Origin: Amphiura filiformis
Taxonomy: Eukaryota; Echinodermata; Ophiuroidea; Amphilepidida; Amphiuridae
Assembly: GCF_039555335.1 (NCBI RefSeq)
Contig: NC_092635.1
Span: 48,008,052 to 48,072,051 of the forward strand
DNA length: 64,000 nt
Direction of reading: 5' to 3'
The first letter of the stretch is position 1, and every line of letters begins with the position of its first letter. The notes beneath the pieces are model-generated. The model searched no databases. It was not told the origin of the DNA and saw only the letters and a list, made by a program, of their open reading frames with translations. This document shows positions 50,401-60,699 of this stretch, in pieces. The position numbers and the translations under genes were made by a program.

Positions 50401-53400
50401 AATTGATATGAATCCACCTGTTTTTGATAGTGATATCTGGCTGCACCGCTTCTTTAGCATTGGTTATGATGAGATCAGGAACCCATATCTCGTCTACGAA
50501 ATGGGAGGTAGCGGGAAGATCCAGCTCGGGGTCGTATTCCAATCGAGGATCGTGCCAGCGTTGTCTGAGGTAGATGGTAACGCCGAAATCCTAGTTGGTG
50601 AGAAATAATAATTATGTAAAAGTAGAATGTATCAGTAAACAAACTAGTCTTCTTCATAGACGGTCTTTGTCGTCCCTACCCTAATACTCGTCGTACTGAT
50701 AACCCCATAATGTGCACTACACATCAAAATACAACTTTTTTTTTGGGGGGAAGATGTTAACTTGGAAAATGCACACTGGTATTATGTTTGCTGAACAATT
50801 AGCAACAAACAAAATCTGTTTGAGGGAAGACGCTGGGCATGGAAAATACACACTGGTATTATGTTTGCTGTGCCATTACCAACAAACAAAAATCAATTTC
50901 AGGGGATACTCGGGACATGGAAAATGTACACTGGTATCATATTTGTTGAACAATGACCAACGTACAAAATCTTGTTGGTCATTTTAAACATCGCTGAGCT
51001 ATTGTGTTCATTATGCAGTTACTGTCCGTTTTCCTATATATTCAGTGCACACACAGCGCTCCAATTGATGATTGACCTTTAGCTCACTCACTGTACTTTA
51101 CTAAGCAATAGATTAGTTAGTGAGCTGGAGGGAAAACCCTTCACCCAATAATAGCCATAGAGGCTCACATGTGAATTATAATGTTCATCCTTAACATACT
51201 ACAATTTGAAGTAAAAAATGTCACGGGAAAGCTGTTGTCGAGCTGTTTTTCAGAAGAGAGTCTTCCAAAATTTCATAACAGTCGGACGTGTAATTTTAAT
51301 GGCAAATTGTGCTCAACAGCTGACTCGAGATAGCTCCAAATTCGAGCGAGCACCATCGTATGATCGGTTTGATCAATTTTCGCCATAGAAGCTGTAAAAA
51401 AACTTCAATTCTTTCCCTCTATGGTCATCTAAAAATGATTATAATGCGATTTTGGGAAGATTGTTGTCGAGCCCTCCCAAATATGGAGTTCTGACTGCCC
51501 GATAGGGAGCTAAAAAATGGAAAAACTTTTTCCAAACCGTGTTAAGTCTAAAACGACATGTTTCTCATTTACTTGTGTGATACGATCACAATAAATGTGA
51601 CATGTTTGACATGAGTTGTACCATCAACATGGCTGGATAACAATATGCAGACTTTTGTTCTCATTTCGGAAACAAAGGCCACGCTCAGTATTGTAAATGT
51701 GCGTTTGCTTTGTAATGGTGCATCCAACTGAAATTATAATACCTATTTCATCACAGCACATTGCGATATCGCACAGGTAAATCAGACACATATGTTTATG
51801 GATTTAACCAGGGATATGGGACATATCCCTGATTTAACATAGTTGAGCTGTTTTGAATGAGGTTTATCTTGGTGTAATGGGGTTTAAGTCCTGCAAAGGT
51901 CGTGGTGAATTCTGCTGTAGACATGACTGCATAATGTCCTGAATTTCCTGTAAAGAACTTTATGAATAGCGTGATTCTATTCTATTCCAGTCTATCGTAT
52001 TCTATATATTCCATTCTATTCTATTCCATTCCATTCCATTCCATTCCATTCCATTCCTTTCCATTCCATTCCATTCCATTCCATTCCATTCCATTCTATT
52101 CTATTCTATAATAACACTATATTCTGTTCTACTTTTTCCAATTGTTTTAATATTATCGACGTGTATAATGTTATTAATACCAGGAGTTGACAGACATAGT
52201 ATTTTCATGACAAGAACTAATATATATTGTCGTGTGATTTCTTAATCACATGTTTTTATCATCAGGACTGTCAAGCGTATATCCATCATTTACCCTCGAT
52301 TTTGCCAGATAAAATATTGTCTGTCGATATTAAAAAAACCAAAACTCTAGCATGCATTTAATAATGAGTAAGTCAGATAAATAGGAAACGGATAAAATGT
52401 GCTATTCCTAACGCTGTTGAAATTCATCATACAACCCTTATAGAAGACATGACAGGAGTGTGAATTTCATATGGGGTTACCTGAATTGCTGACTCCGTTT
52501 GAAATCTACATACACCCCCTGTGTGGCAGATTAAGGTCATGTTTTCCACAGGGGTATATGGATTTCAAAAGTAATAGCACAATGTGTCCCCCTCCTCCTA
52601 TTCTTCCCCCTCTTCCTCTTTTTCTTTTTCTTTATCTCCTCGTCATTCATCTTCTTTTTTTCTTTTCTTCTTCTTCTCTTTCTCATTTTCTTGTTCGTTA
52701 TTTTTTTTCTCCTCATCTTCTTCAAATTCATCTTCTTCTTGCTCTTCAAATTCTTCCTCTTCAAATTCTTTAAATTCTTCTTCAAATTCTTCTTCAAATT
52801 CTTTTTCAAATTCTTCTTCTTAAGAATAATTTAAAGAAGAAGAATTTGAAGAAGAATTTGAAGAAGAATTTAAAGAAGAATTTGAAGAAGAAGAATTTTA
52901 AGAAGAATTTGAAGACGAAGGATTTAAAGAAGAAGAATTTTAAGAAGAATTTAAAGAACAACAAGAAGAAGAATTTGTAGAAGAAGAATTTGAAGAAGAA
53001 GAATTTTAAGAAGAAGAATTTTAAGAAGAATTTGAAGAAGAAGAATTTAATGAAGAAGAATTCGAAGAAGAATATTTAAAGAACAAGAAGAAGAATTTGG
53101 AGAAGAAAAAGTTGAAGAAGAATTTGAAAAAGAAGAATTTGAAGAAGAATTTGAAGGCAAATTTAAAGAAGAAGAATTTAAAGAAGAAGAATTAGAAGAA
53201 GAATTTGAAGAATTTGAAGAAGAATTTAAAGAAGAAGAATTTGAAGAAGAATTTGAAAAAGAAGAATATGAAGAAGAATTTGAAGAAGAAGAATTTGAAG
53301 AAGAATTTGAAGAAGAAGAACTTGAAGAAGAAGAATTTGAAAAAGAAGAATTTGAAGAAGAAGAATTCTAATTCTTCTTCAAATTCTTCTTTTTCAAATT

Positions 53401-56400
53401 CTTCTTCTTGTTGTTCTTCAAATTCTTCTTCTTTAAATTCTTCAAATTCTTCTTCTTTAAATTCTTCTTCTTCAAATTCTTCTTCTTCAAATTCTTCTTC
53501 TTCAAATTCTTCTTCAAATTCTTCCTCTTCAAATTCTTCATCAAATTCTTCTTCAAAGTCTTCTTTAAATTCTTCTTTAAATTCTTCTTCTTCAAATTCT
53601 TCTTCAAACTCTTCTTCTCCAAATTCTTATTCTTCTGCTTCTAATACACCTGTATCTGACTTACCATGTGTGATTCTCGTATGGAGTCAAAACTCGCCAA
53701 ATAAAAACCAACTTCCACTCTGACAGGCATACCAGCTATAAATAAAAGTGATATGGGATAAAAAAAAACACCACCGTATTGATAAATTCACAATAAGGTC
53801 ATTAATTTTGTTTCATATTCTACATGACGTATAATTATGATTGAATGTTTATGCCAGTGGAAGTTATTAATATTTAATGTATATTCCCGTATATTTTTTC
53901 TATTACCCGCCTGCTTTAAGAAGTCAATTTTGCCGATACTTGCAAATACAAAAACATGATAAAAGAAGAAACGGTAATCTGAAAAATATTGAAGGAATAT
54001 CTGCATGAAAAGCACCCAATACATCTTTATCCTTAAAATAACCTAATTTTACACTTTGTTAATGCATATTGTTGTTTGCAGAAAATTTCTCGCATGAAAA
54101 CAATCACATTTGATGTTGTATGTTTTAAGATAATCAAATTCATGTTCAAGCACTTAAGGTACTCCAAAACATATAATAATCAGATTATATATACTGTGAA
54201 TAATATAAAATAAAAAGCGAGCTCCACCCTTCGATTCCTTTAATCAGAAAATATAGTAATTAACTTTCATTGCCCTTGACAACTAATAATACAATATGGC
54301 GCAGGTTCTAAATACTGATAACGTTTTTGATTAATTTGAACATACAGGGTTTTTATAAAGCGGTGAAAGTCAAAATGTCAATATAAATAGTCGTTTGAAA
54401 GACCGTTTTAAGACTTCTACTTGATTATTTTGATTTTTTTGCGCCGCGCAATTGTTTCATGAATTGGGTAGTAGGAAGTGGGCCCGTTCTGTTTTTTGTT
54501 TTGTTTTGTTTTTATTAGCTTTTTGCCGTAAAACATGGAATTCTGATAAATATTTTGAAGAAAATTTACTTGATTCGATTATAGGTATAACCGTATAAAA
54601 CAATTGATATTTTGTACTTCAATTGTATAAATAAACCACAATAGACTTTTGATCACTCGCAAATGACATCTTAATTAAGAAATAAAGGGTAATGCTTTAT
54701 CCTTTACACCCAAATAATGTGTCCGAGGCAGTAAAAACGTAAATAATGGGTGAGGCGCAGCCGAACCCATTATTTAAACGTTTTACTGCCGAGGACACAT
54801 TATTTGCGTGTAAAGGATAATGCTGCACCCTTTATTTCTATTCTATTACCATAAAATAGTGCGATTTAAAGAGAAAAATATCATTTTTGGCACAAATATT
54901 TTAAGTTGTTTACTTCAAGGTGGAGCGCGTACGCGTAAGTGACAACGCGTATCGCGGAAACATTGCACGCGTAACCAAGCGTGATGCTGTGCGTAGAATG
55001 TGTTACGGCGCTCGACCCATTATTGCAGAATAATGGGCTCTCACGTGACGCGTTTCAACAAATCACAGTCCGCGATTTTGAATAATGGGTCGTGGAGGTA
55101 ATAGAATTCAAAATAAAGTTTAATTTTAAATCTTAAAAAAATAAAATCTTAAACTGATAAGCGATTTGAGACAACATTATTTTTAGCCTAATGTGTGATG
55201 TATGTCCTTGACCTCAGAATATAGTGACACATACTTGTTTACAACATATATTTCAAAGTTATGACCAGGTGTTACAATGTCACTGACCGTGATACATTCC
55301 AATGTGTGACTTTGCAGCATGGTCTACTGTACTGATGTCACTGACCTCAGTAGTGATACTTGTTTACAACTTGACATTCCAAAGTTATGAACAGGTGTTT
55401 ATACAATGTCACTGGCCTTGATACATTCCAATAGTAACTTTGCAACATGCTCTACCCCACTGATGTCATTGACCTTAGTGGTGATACATACTTGTTTACA
55501 ACTTGACATTCCAATTACATGAATATGTGTTATAATGTCATGCTCTACCCCACTGATGTCATTGACCTTAATTGTGATACATACTTGTATTGTTTACAAC
55601 TTGACATTCCAAAGTTATGAATAGGTGTTACAATGTCACTGCCCTTGATACATTCCAATGTGTGACTTTGCAACATGGTCTACGTACTGCACTGATGTCA
55701 TTGACCCCAGTAGTGATACATACTTGTTTACAACTTGACATTCCAAAGTTATGAACAGGACGGTGTTACAATGTCACTGGCCTTGATACATTCCAATGTG
55801 TGACTTTGCAACATAATCTACTGGACTGATGTCATTGACCTCAGTAGTGATACCTACTTGTTTACAACTTGACATTCCAATTACATGAATATGTGTTATA
55901 ATGTCATGCTCTACCCCACTGATGTCATTGACCTTAATTGTGATACATACTTGTATTGTTTACAACTTGACATTCCAAAGTTATGAATAGGTGTTACAAT
56001 GTCACTGCCCTTGATACATTCCAATGTATGACTTTGCAGCATAATCTACTGGACTGATGTCATTGACCTCAGTAGTGATACCTACTTGTTTGCAACTTGA
56101 CATTCCAAAGTTATGAACAGGACGGTGTTACGGTCACTGGCTTTGATAAATTCCAATGTGTGACTTTGCAACATGGTCTACTGCACATGTCATTGACCCC
56201 AGTAGTGATACATACTTGTTTACAACTTGACATTCCAAAGTTATGAACAGGACGGTGTTACAATGTCACTGGCCTTGATACATTCCAATGTGTGACTTTG
56301 CAACATAATCTACTGCACTGATGTCATTGACCCCAGTAGTGATACATACTTGTTTGCAACTTGACATTCCAAAGTTATGAACAGGACGGTGTTACAATGG

Positions 56401-56932
56401 CACTGGCCTTGATACATTCCAATCATAGACTGTGTTCCAATGTGTGACTTTGCAACATGGTCTACTGCACTGATGTCATGACATTGACCCCAGTAGTGAT
56501 ACATAAGTTGTTTACAACTTGATATTCCAAAGTTATGAACAGGTGTTACAATGCCACTGCCCTTGATAAATTCCAATGTGTGACTTTGCAACATAGTCTG
56601 TGTCATTGACCTCAATAGTAGCTAATAGTGATACATAATACTTGTCTTCAACTTGATAGGAATAAAGACATGAACTTTTGTTACAGAGTCGATCGCCGTG
56701 ACGTGACTAATCCTTTCATATCTCGATTTTAATCGCCAAAAAGTAATAATAAAATTTAGCTTATGTCATTGCTAACAATTGAAACGTAAATTTTGTTATA
56801 AATAACGGAAATATTTGTCACTTACTGGCAAAATACGGACGAATTCGATTGTCGTAGTTTTCTAGTAGCTCTCTGAGTAGATTCATGGTAGCATTTTCTT
56901 GTTTGATATTTCGTCGTTTTAAGTCGCTCTCT
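41063..56932 (-). CDS. Gene A: Cys-loop ligand-gated anion channel subunit (GlyR/GluCl-like), exons 2-9, 5' end missing
   Basis: Seen: eight minus-strand exons (56826-56932, 53665-53735, 50373-50590, 48772-48854, 48284-48418, 45148-45377, 43049-43213, 41063-41482) joining in one frame into about 476 residues plus stop, assuming the same phase-2 start as gene B exon 2. Order: N-terminal extracellular segment with an NAT glycosylation site, loop D YLRQRWHDPRL, Cys-loop with 13 intervening residues, second Cys pair around CTKILKTGTYSC, TM1, SPAR plus TM2, TM3, cytoplasmic loop with a Lys run, and TM4. Roughly half of the exon 4 residues are identical to gene B. Inference: a chloride-channel subunit that may co-assemble with the gene B product. 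Odd: the signal-peptide exon was not identified within the window, and the introns are loaded with repeats. Confidence 0.92.
42175..42480. repeat. Dispersed repeat in gene A intron 8
   Basis: tacaaaacgttttaaaacgt and aatgttattaaaatgt blocks match about 18265-18530 in gene B intron 6. Confidence 0.65.
42508..42841. mobile_element. 334-bp hAT-like MITE with 8-bp TSD
   Basis: Ends cagtggcc / ggctacgccactg. It is flanked by the exact 8-bp direct repeat tttgcgta (42500-42507 and 42842-42849). The interior (gaccaaattaagatcatatt, cttcgcgcgcat) matches the degenerate copy at 12842-13180 in the equivalent intron of gene B. Confidence 0.88.
43049..43213 (-). CDS. Gene A exon 8: TM3
   Basis: 165 bp (55 codons, phase 0 at both ends). 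TM3 is AIDIWFAACFIFVIGALVEY followed by ALAHYL. The exon then reads into the cytoplasmic loop with an acidic patch and a run of six Lys (TEDEKKKKKK). Acceptor cttttcacag, donor gtaagt. It is nine codons longer than gene B exon 8 because of the Lys-rich insert. Confidence 0.94.
43457..43655. repeat. ~200-bp element with 17-bp TIRs
   Basis: ttgatcagctcgtaatc at the left and its exact reverse complement at the right, in gene A intron 7. Confidence 0.65.
44613..44750. mobile_element. 138-bp MITE or hairpin
   Basis: Left arm tgctcagtgccagaagtggg continues to taagtgca; the right arm is the exact reverse complement. The inner ggcagct / agctgcc segment also pairs imperfectly. Gene A intron 7. Confidence 0.82.
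44983..45134. mobile_element. 152-bp TIR element next to the exon 7 donor
   Basis: Arms taatgaaagacagagataaa and, in complement, taatgaaagacgacgataaa, with actagttcg shared inside. Ends 13 bp from gene A exon 7. Confidence 0.8.
45148..45377 (-). CDS. Gene A exon 7: end of loop C, TM1 and TM2 pore helix
   Basis: 230 bp. It encodes GTYSC, TM1 (GYYLLQTYIPSTLLVVTSWV), then GSPARVALGVTTILTMITTN and LPKVSYIK. PAR before TM2 predicts anion selectivity. Position 2' is Ala (Gly in gene B), and 12' is Ile as in gene B. Acceptor tttttaaag, donor gtaact. A 152-bp TIR element ends about 13 bp inside the downstream intron. Confidence 0.95.
45580..46650. repeat. 74-bp minisatellite with inverted and interrupted copies
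   Basis: Five direct copies start at 46284, 46358, 46432, 46506 and 46580 (exact 74-bp period, catgcgtctcctctcaaaaa). Another direct copy is near 45710 and an inverted one at 45580-45660. A TIR element splits the array. Diverged relatives lie at 46896-46955, 50757-50980 and in gene B intron 2 (27785-27840). Confidence 0.9.
45781..46235. mobile_element. 455-bp TIR element inside the minisatellite
   Basis: Left end ttaccaggtaagaaattcgt and right end (complement) ttaccaggtaagaaatttgt, extending about 40 bp. No coding capacity. The insertion separates minisatellite copies. Confidence 0.8.
47044..47199. mobile_element. 156-bp MITE with TTAA ends
   Basis: ttaagctgaatttatactcc at the left and aataaattcagcttaa at the right, with inner tcgctgagcga / tcgctcagcga also complementary. 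TTAA at both edges resembles the piggyBac target preference (inference). Confidence 0.78.
47382..47957. repeat. ~576-bp fold-back element
   Basis: Outer arms tactgcaccaaaaaatatcc / (complement) cactgcgccaaaaaagtatc. Inner arms share gacgaaggtccagttttaaa. Gene A intron 6. Confidence 0.82.
47966..48264. repeat. ~300-bp palindromic element
   Basis: gtgtacgtttcagcaaatgc at the left is mirrored by the right end cactgaaacgtacaca-like sequence. Internal gttgccagta / tactggcaac and gatctgcgc pairs. Lies directly beside gene A exon 6 (ends about 20 bp from its donor). Confidence 0.8.
48284..48418 (-). CDS. Gene A exon 6: loops B and F, start of loop C
   Basis: 135 bp. It encodes FENTIENVHYYWHEDPVEFH, then LDLLKLPQYEVDGV and HNCTKILKTG. 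It aligns with gene B exon 6 and is two codons shorter. Acceptor tatcgtag, donor gtaaat, phase 1 at both ends. Confidence 0.92.
48772..48854 (-). CDS. Gene A exon 5: Cys-loop exon
   Basis: 83 bp. It encodes RLNLQLSCAMDFHRFPLDFQ then SCEADFES. The two Cys are 13 residues apart and FPLD is the canonical loop tip. Acceptor tgttttacag, donor gtaagt. Length and phase equal those of gene B exon 5. Confidence 0.94.
49870..50118. repeat. ~250-bp TIR element
   Basis: tactctctaagagtg / ttagagagta ends, with internal ggacaaccc / ggggttgtcc complementarity. Gene A intron 4. Confidence 0.7.
50155..50341. repeat. ~187-bp TIR family, copy 1
   Basis: Ends actacctgccga / tcggcaggtagt; the interior has ccaatcag motifs. 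Other copies at 57009-57187 and, inverted, 57541-57723. Ends about 30 bp from gene A exon 4. Confidence 0.82.
50373..50590 (-). CDS. Gene A exon 4: loops D, A and E of the binding site
   Basis: 218 bp. It begins DFGVTIYLRQRWHDPRLEY, includes VDEIWVPDLIITN (loop A) and ends SSGDVLYNM plus AG of a split codon. Acceptor caccaactag, donor gtcggt (non-consensus but shared in form with gene B). Phase 0 in, phase 2 out, as in gene B. Confidence 0.93.
50757..50980. repeat. Three diverged ~77-bp minisatellite units
   Basis: ggaaaatgcacactggtatt-type blocks at about 50764, 50840 and 50918; reverse-oriented relatives of the 74-bp unit. Confidence 0.7.
51976..52117. repeat. (ATTCC)n pentanucleotide tract
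   Basis: Core of clean attcc repeats (about 52020-52095) with ctatt-rich shoulders. Gene A intron 3. Confidence 0.92.
52400..52580. repeat. CTATTCC-family element
   Basis: gctattcctaacgctgttga ... ttcaaaagtaatagc, with internal ccctgtgtgg / ttccacagggg. Confidence 0.7.
52590..53640. repeat. GAA/TTC triplet-type array with strand switches
   Basis: TTC-rich 52590-52822, GAA-rich 52828-53368, then TTC-rich again 53370-53637. The common unit is gaagaagaattt. Long Lys/Asn/Ser open frames on both strands are artefacts. It ends 28 bp from gene A exon 3. Confidence 0.93.
53665..53735 (-). CDS. Gene A exon 3: beta-strand 1 segment
   Basis: 71 bp. It encodes TGMPVRVEVGFYLASFDSIR followed by ESHM, aligned one-to-one with gene B exon 3 (TG..V.V....YLAS..SIRE..M). 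Acceptor ttatttatag, donor gtaagt after ATG. The exon is too short for a simple ORF search. A GAA/TTC tract begins about 28 bp inside the downstream intron. Confidence 0.9.
54678..54840. repeat. ~163-bp near-perfect palindrome, copy 1
   Basis: aagaaataaagggtaatgct mirrored by gcaccctttatttct, with cattatttaaacg / cgtaaataatg at the centre. Copy 2 is at 57283-57446. Confidence 0.85.
55205..56655. repeat. Minisatellite of ~95-160-bp units, about 11 copies
   Basis: Units share tacttgtttacaacttgaca, ccaaagttatgaacagg, ttgatacattccaatgtgtg and actgatgtcattgacc. Periods vary through internal deletions. It lies in gene A intron 2, ending about 170 bp from exon 2. A 101-codon frame on the minus strand is repeat-derived. 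Confidence 0.9.
56826..56932 (-). CDS. Gene A exon 2: N-terminal extracellular segment
   Basis: 107 bp (119 bp in gene B). After completing a codon it encodes ESDLKRRNIKQENATMNLLR, then a segment ending NYDNRIRPYFA. The ending matches gene B exon 2 (NNYDKDLRPYFA). Acceptor tttaccag, donor gtaagt, phase 1. The exact acceptor among neighbouring AGs was chosen so that it fits the gene B phase. Confidence 0.82.
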
Positions 56933-57008
56933 CTGGTAAATAAAGGAGGGAAAAAAGAAAAGGTTGTACAAAAGAACTTTACTATTTTGTACATTTAACC
57001 CCATGAGA

Positions 57009-57187
57009 ACTACCTACCGATTGGCCAAAAAGAATATCAATTGGACCAATCAGCAACATTGTTAGAATAATTTCACCACGCAAATAAATTGGGGTGAATT
57101 ATTTGCAAAGCTCCATCCTGATTGGTGATTAAAGTGAAGATATCATGTAATTGACCAATCAGAGGCAATGTTAGATCGGCAGGTAGT
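57009..57187. repeat. actacctgccga TIR family, copy 2
   Basis: Same ends and interior as 50155-50341, including gaccaatcagaggcaatgtt. Confidence 0.82.
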
Positions 57188-57282
57188 GCTCAGGGGGAGC
57201 ATCAGCCTCATCAAAAGTATACATTTACGAAACATCTTTGTAAGTCACAATTAAGCGCGTAATAGCCGCACATTATTTATAA

Positions 57283-57446
57283 TAGAAATAAAGGGTGCAG
57301 CATTATCCTTTACACGCAAATAATGTGTCCTCGGCAGTAAAACGTTTAAATAATGGGTTCGGCTGCGCCTCACCCATTATTTACGTTTTACTGACTCGAC
57401 ACATTATTTTCGTGTAAAGGATCATGCATTACCCTTTATTTCTTAA
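57283..57446. repeat. ~163-bp palindrome, copy 2
   Basis: tagaaataaagggtgcagca ... accctttatttct; reverse orientation of the 54678-54840 copy. Confidence 0.85.
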
Positions 57447-57540
57447 TTACTGATCGAAGACCAAGATACAACATTAAAAGATAATTGAGCTATGAAAGTT
57501 CCTTCACTGGTCCTTTGGAGGGGACGTTAACCCCCTAAGC

Positions 57541-57723
57541 ACTACCTGCCGATCTAACATTGCCTCTGATTGGTCAATTACACGATATCTTCACTTTAAT
57601 CACGAATCAGAATGGAGCTTTGCAAATAATTCACCCCAATTTTTTCGTGTGGTGAAATTATTCTAACAATGTTACTGGTCCAATTGATAATGAAAACTTC
57701 TTTTTCGCCAATCGGCAGGTAGT
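57541..57723. repeat. actacctgccga TIR family, copy 3 (inverted interior)
   Basis: actacctgccgatctaacat ... aatcggcaggtagt. The interior is inverted relative to copies 1 and 2. Confidence 0.8.
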
Positions 57724-58334
57724 TCTCATGGGGTTAAGTCACTGATTATGACTAAAGCAAAACATATCATTTGCTTCAATGTCAGAATCATACACCCATA
57801 GACTGCTCCTTATGTCTCAATTATATAACAGTATACCATAGTATAAAACAGATTTTAAAAGCACCATTCAGTTCTAGCATAAACATGGAAAGCCCTCAAT
57901 AAATAATAAACAGAGTGGTCCATTAGATACAATAACATGCTTTTTGTCATTGTTAGAAATGTCAATCGATGTATGCAACATTAATTAAATGATATTATTA
58001 TCATTTATCAAAAGCAAATAATACATCAGGGTGTTCAAAACAATACAGCGGGTCCCGACAAATCGACAAAATGTGGTGTAATTGTCATAGGGGTACACCC
58101 CGTCATTCCGCAACACCTAGATTGCTCTGCATTCCCTTTTTGATAAACAATTCATATCATTTCATGCATAAAGCACAACACATCCTCAGTGACTGCCCTG
58201 CCCAGAGAAAAAAGGATAGCTACCTGTTGGATATCAGAATAGGATTGGTAGATTTGCCGGGGATTTTCCATGGTCAGAGGGATTTAATAGAGGGATGACA
58301 AACTAAAATGATCTATTACAGTAGACTACGTCAG

Positions 58335-58490
58335 TCCACACCCTTGTCAGTCCGAATTTTTAGGGTTGGAGTTCCTTGGGGGTTAGGGTTGATCCGGTTC
58401 CTAACCCTAACGCTAACGCTAACCATAACCCTAACCCTATGACGCGGACTGGTGACGGTGGTTCGGACTGACGGTGTTTCGGACTGACGG
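58335..58490. repeat. Fold-back element with telomere-like TTAGGG/CCCTAA motifs
   Basis: The left half carries cagtccgaa, ttagggttgg and ggttagggttg. The right half carries cctaaccctaacgctaac, ccctaaccct and ttcggactgacg. The two halves are complementary, so the telomere-like units face each other. Confidence 0.8.
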
Positions 58491-58758
58491 GGAGACCCCT
58501 TCATAGTATGTTATCTTCAGTAGATAGCAGTAAATTCGCAGCTATTCGTCATGCATGGGCAATAAGCACTTTCGTTAAAAGCTGATACCACGGAAAACAG
58601 TAAATGCCTGTTAATTAAAAAATCATATGGCGTTGACATTCCAAAACAAACCCATTTCCTGCCAAATTTTCCATTTTAAGTGAATCGATTTTATATAGTA
58701 AAGTCTAGCTACTATACTAATTGTATACATTATTGGAGGTCATTTATTCATAGTATCG

Positions 58759-58942
58759 GGGCTATTCAATTGAAATCCATACACCCCCTATGGAAGACAT
58801 GACCTTAATCTTCCACACAGGGAGTGTGAATTTCAAATGGGGTTAGCTGAATGGGTAACTCTATTTGAAATCTACACCCCCTGTGTGGGAGATAAAGTCA
58901 AGTCTTCCACAGGGGGTGTGTGGATTTCAACAGGAATAGCCC
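58759..58942. repeat. CTATTCC-family fold-back element
   Basis: ggctattcaattgaaatcca ... ggatttcaacaggaatagcc, with tcttccacacaggg / ccctgtgtgggaga inside. Confidence 0.8.
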
Positions 58943-60699
58943 ATTTCTGTTACTAATTGATATATCTATTAATTAATAAATTGTTGTCATTGCACTTTTA
59001 AATATTACTAGGCTTGCTGTTATAGGATAGATAAAACAATGCATAGTACTAACAAGTTATTAGAATATACGGGTATGACACAATATAAAATGAAAAATGA
59101 AACACTGTTTATACTGTAAATTGTGTAAGTTTTACCCGAACTTGAACCAATATAACAGTCGGGTAAGATATTTTCAATTGAACGCAACCAATTTTAACCA
59201 ACTCTTTAAGATGTTGTTCTTAGTTGGCCCAGTGTTGGAAAAAACACACGACGTTTTACATCACAACTCATGAACACAATATTATGCCATTAGGCTAATG
59301 AAAGTTGATCCCCAGTTTCCCGTTACATAGTTTTTCATGACTGGGTAGGTGACTGTTTCATTATTCATTATTCATTATTTTCAAACTTTCATTATCGGTG
59401 CAAAGTTAATTACGGAATGCTATGTTTTGAGGCCCAAATAAAATAATAAAGTATAGTATTAAATGACCATGCTTCACTCAAATATTTTTCCAACTTAGTC
59501 TTCAAAACAAATTTTAATTTAGCACATCTTCTTTGGAATCTTCAAATTAACCTATAGGTTGTGCAACATATGAAAGCACCAGAAGTCCATGATAGTCTTT
59601 GGAGAACCTGGAGGACTGTGACAACTTGCTTTCCCCAACACTGCATCTCACTATCTCGAGATCAGACGGCGACAGTCCGGCAAATAAAACATTAAATGAT
59701 TGACCAATGTCGGTTGTAATAATTGTCCACGGCAGTCGGACCTTGCCCTCCTCCTCCACCTTCACAGAAATGAACATATTTATCAAAAACACCAGTAGGG
59801 GAAAGTAAAAGTCAAAATGAACAAATAAACAAAATTGAAAGCAGAAATAAACTAAATTTGACAATTCGAACGTTCACATGGAGGTTGCTGGTAAAAATCA
59901 TCACAGGGTGCACGTGTTAATAATAAAACAACCATGCAAGAAATTGACAAATAAATCATTTTATTTATAAGATTATTTTATTAAATACATATATTTGTAA
60001 GAAAAGCAGAATAAATTTGACTTCAAATTTTATTTATTTTATTTATTTTGATGTTGTCTATATATAGCGCGCTACATAGTGCATGGTAGAAATGCTTTCA
60101 TATTTGTTCATACGCTGGTTCCCGCGAACTTGGCTGCCTCTCTTTGTGTTCGGTCTATCCATTTAGTGGTAGGAGAAACTTAGATGCAGGGAATTGCTAG
60201 TCTCCAGTAAATGCGCCCTACGATATCGCCATTTTACCACGTAGTTTAACCCAGCGTTTGCAAAGACTATTCGGGCCGGTCAGGGTCGGCGTAAAAGTGC
60301 TTAAAATACGTGTCGGACGTAAAGATGACATTAAAACTATCCTTTTTTTCTTAAAAACTTGACAAATATGAAATAATGAAATAATGGAAAATAATGAAAT
60401 ATTTGATCGGCATTTTTTTCTGACCGGAGTCGGGTAACGGGAAACTGGGAGTCAACTTTCATTAGCCTTATTACAAAGTGGGGTGTTTATAAACCGAGGA
60501 TCTAAAAACGAGGATCGGAAAACGAGGCTGTGATAAAATACATATACCCCATTAAAGTATAATAATACATAACGGACCATTTTGACGCCGAATCATTACT
60601 CGTCGAGTGGTCGATAGACGTCCCAATAAATCGGACTTAGTCACCGGTCAGTTCTACAGCATAGATATCCATGGCTAACGATGGTTAACTATGGAAACA

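Noticed and set aside
52537-53723. Long Lys/Leu/Asn- and Ser/Asn-rich open frames
   Set aside because: Produced by the GAA/TTC repeat, open on both strands. Only the minus-strand 53665-53735 segment is a real exon.
56310-56615. 101-codon minus-strand frame
   Set aside because: Read entirely from the minisatellite; internally repetitive.
58205-58300. Minus-strand ATG with donor-like gtagct, considered as gene A exon 1
   Set aside because: The ATG frame would end in phase 0, and the phase-2 frame has an upstream stop with no ATG. The peptide is not hydrophobic.
59547-59864. 105-codon minus-strand frame with a hydrophobic N-terminus, considered as gene A exon 1
   Set aside because: No donor gives the required phase-2 end after the hydrophobic part (the nearest GT is phase 0 with a weak context), and there is no similarity to gene B exon 1.
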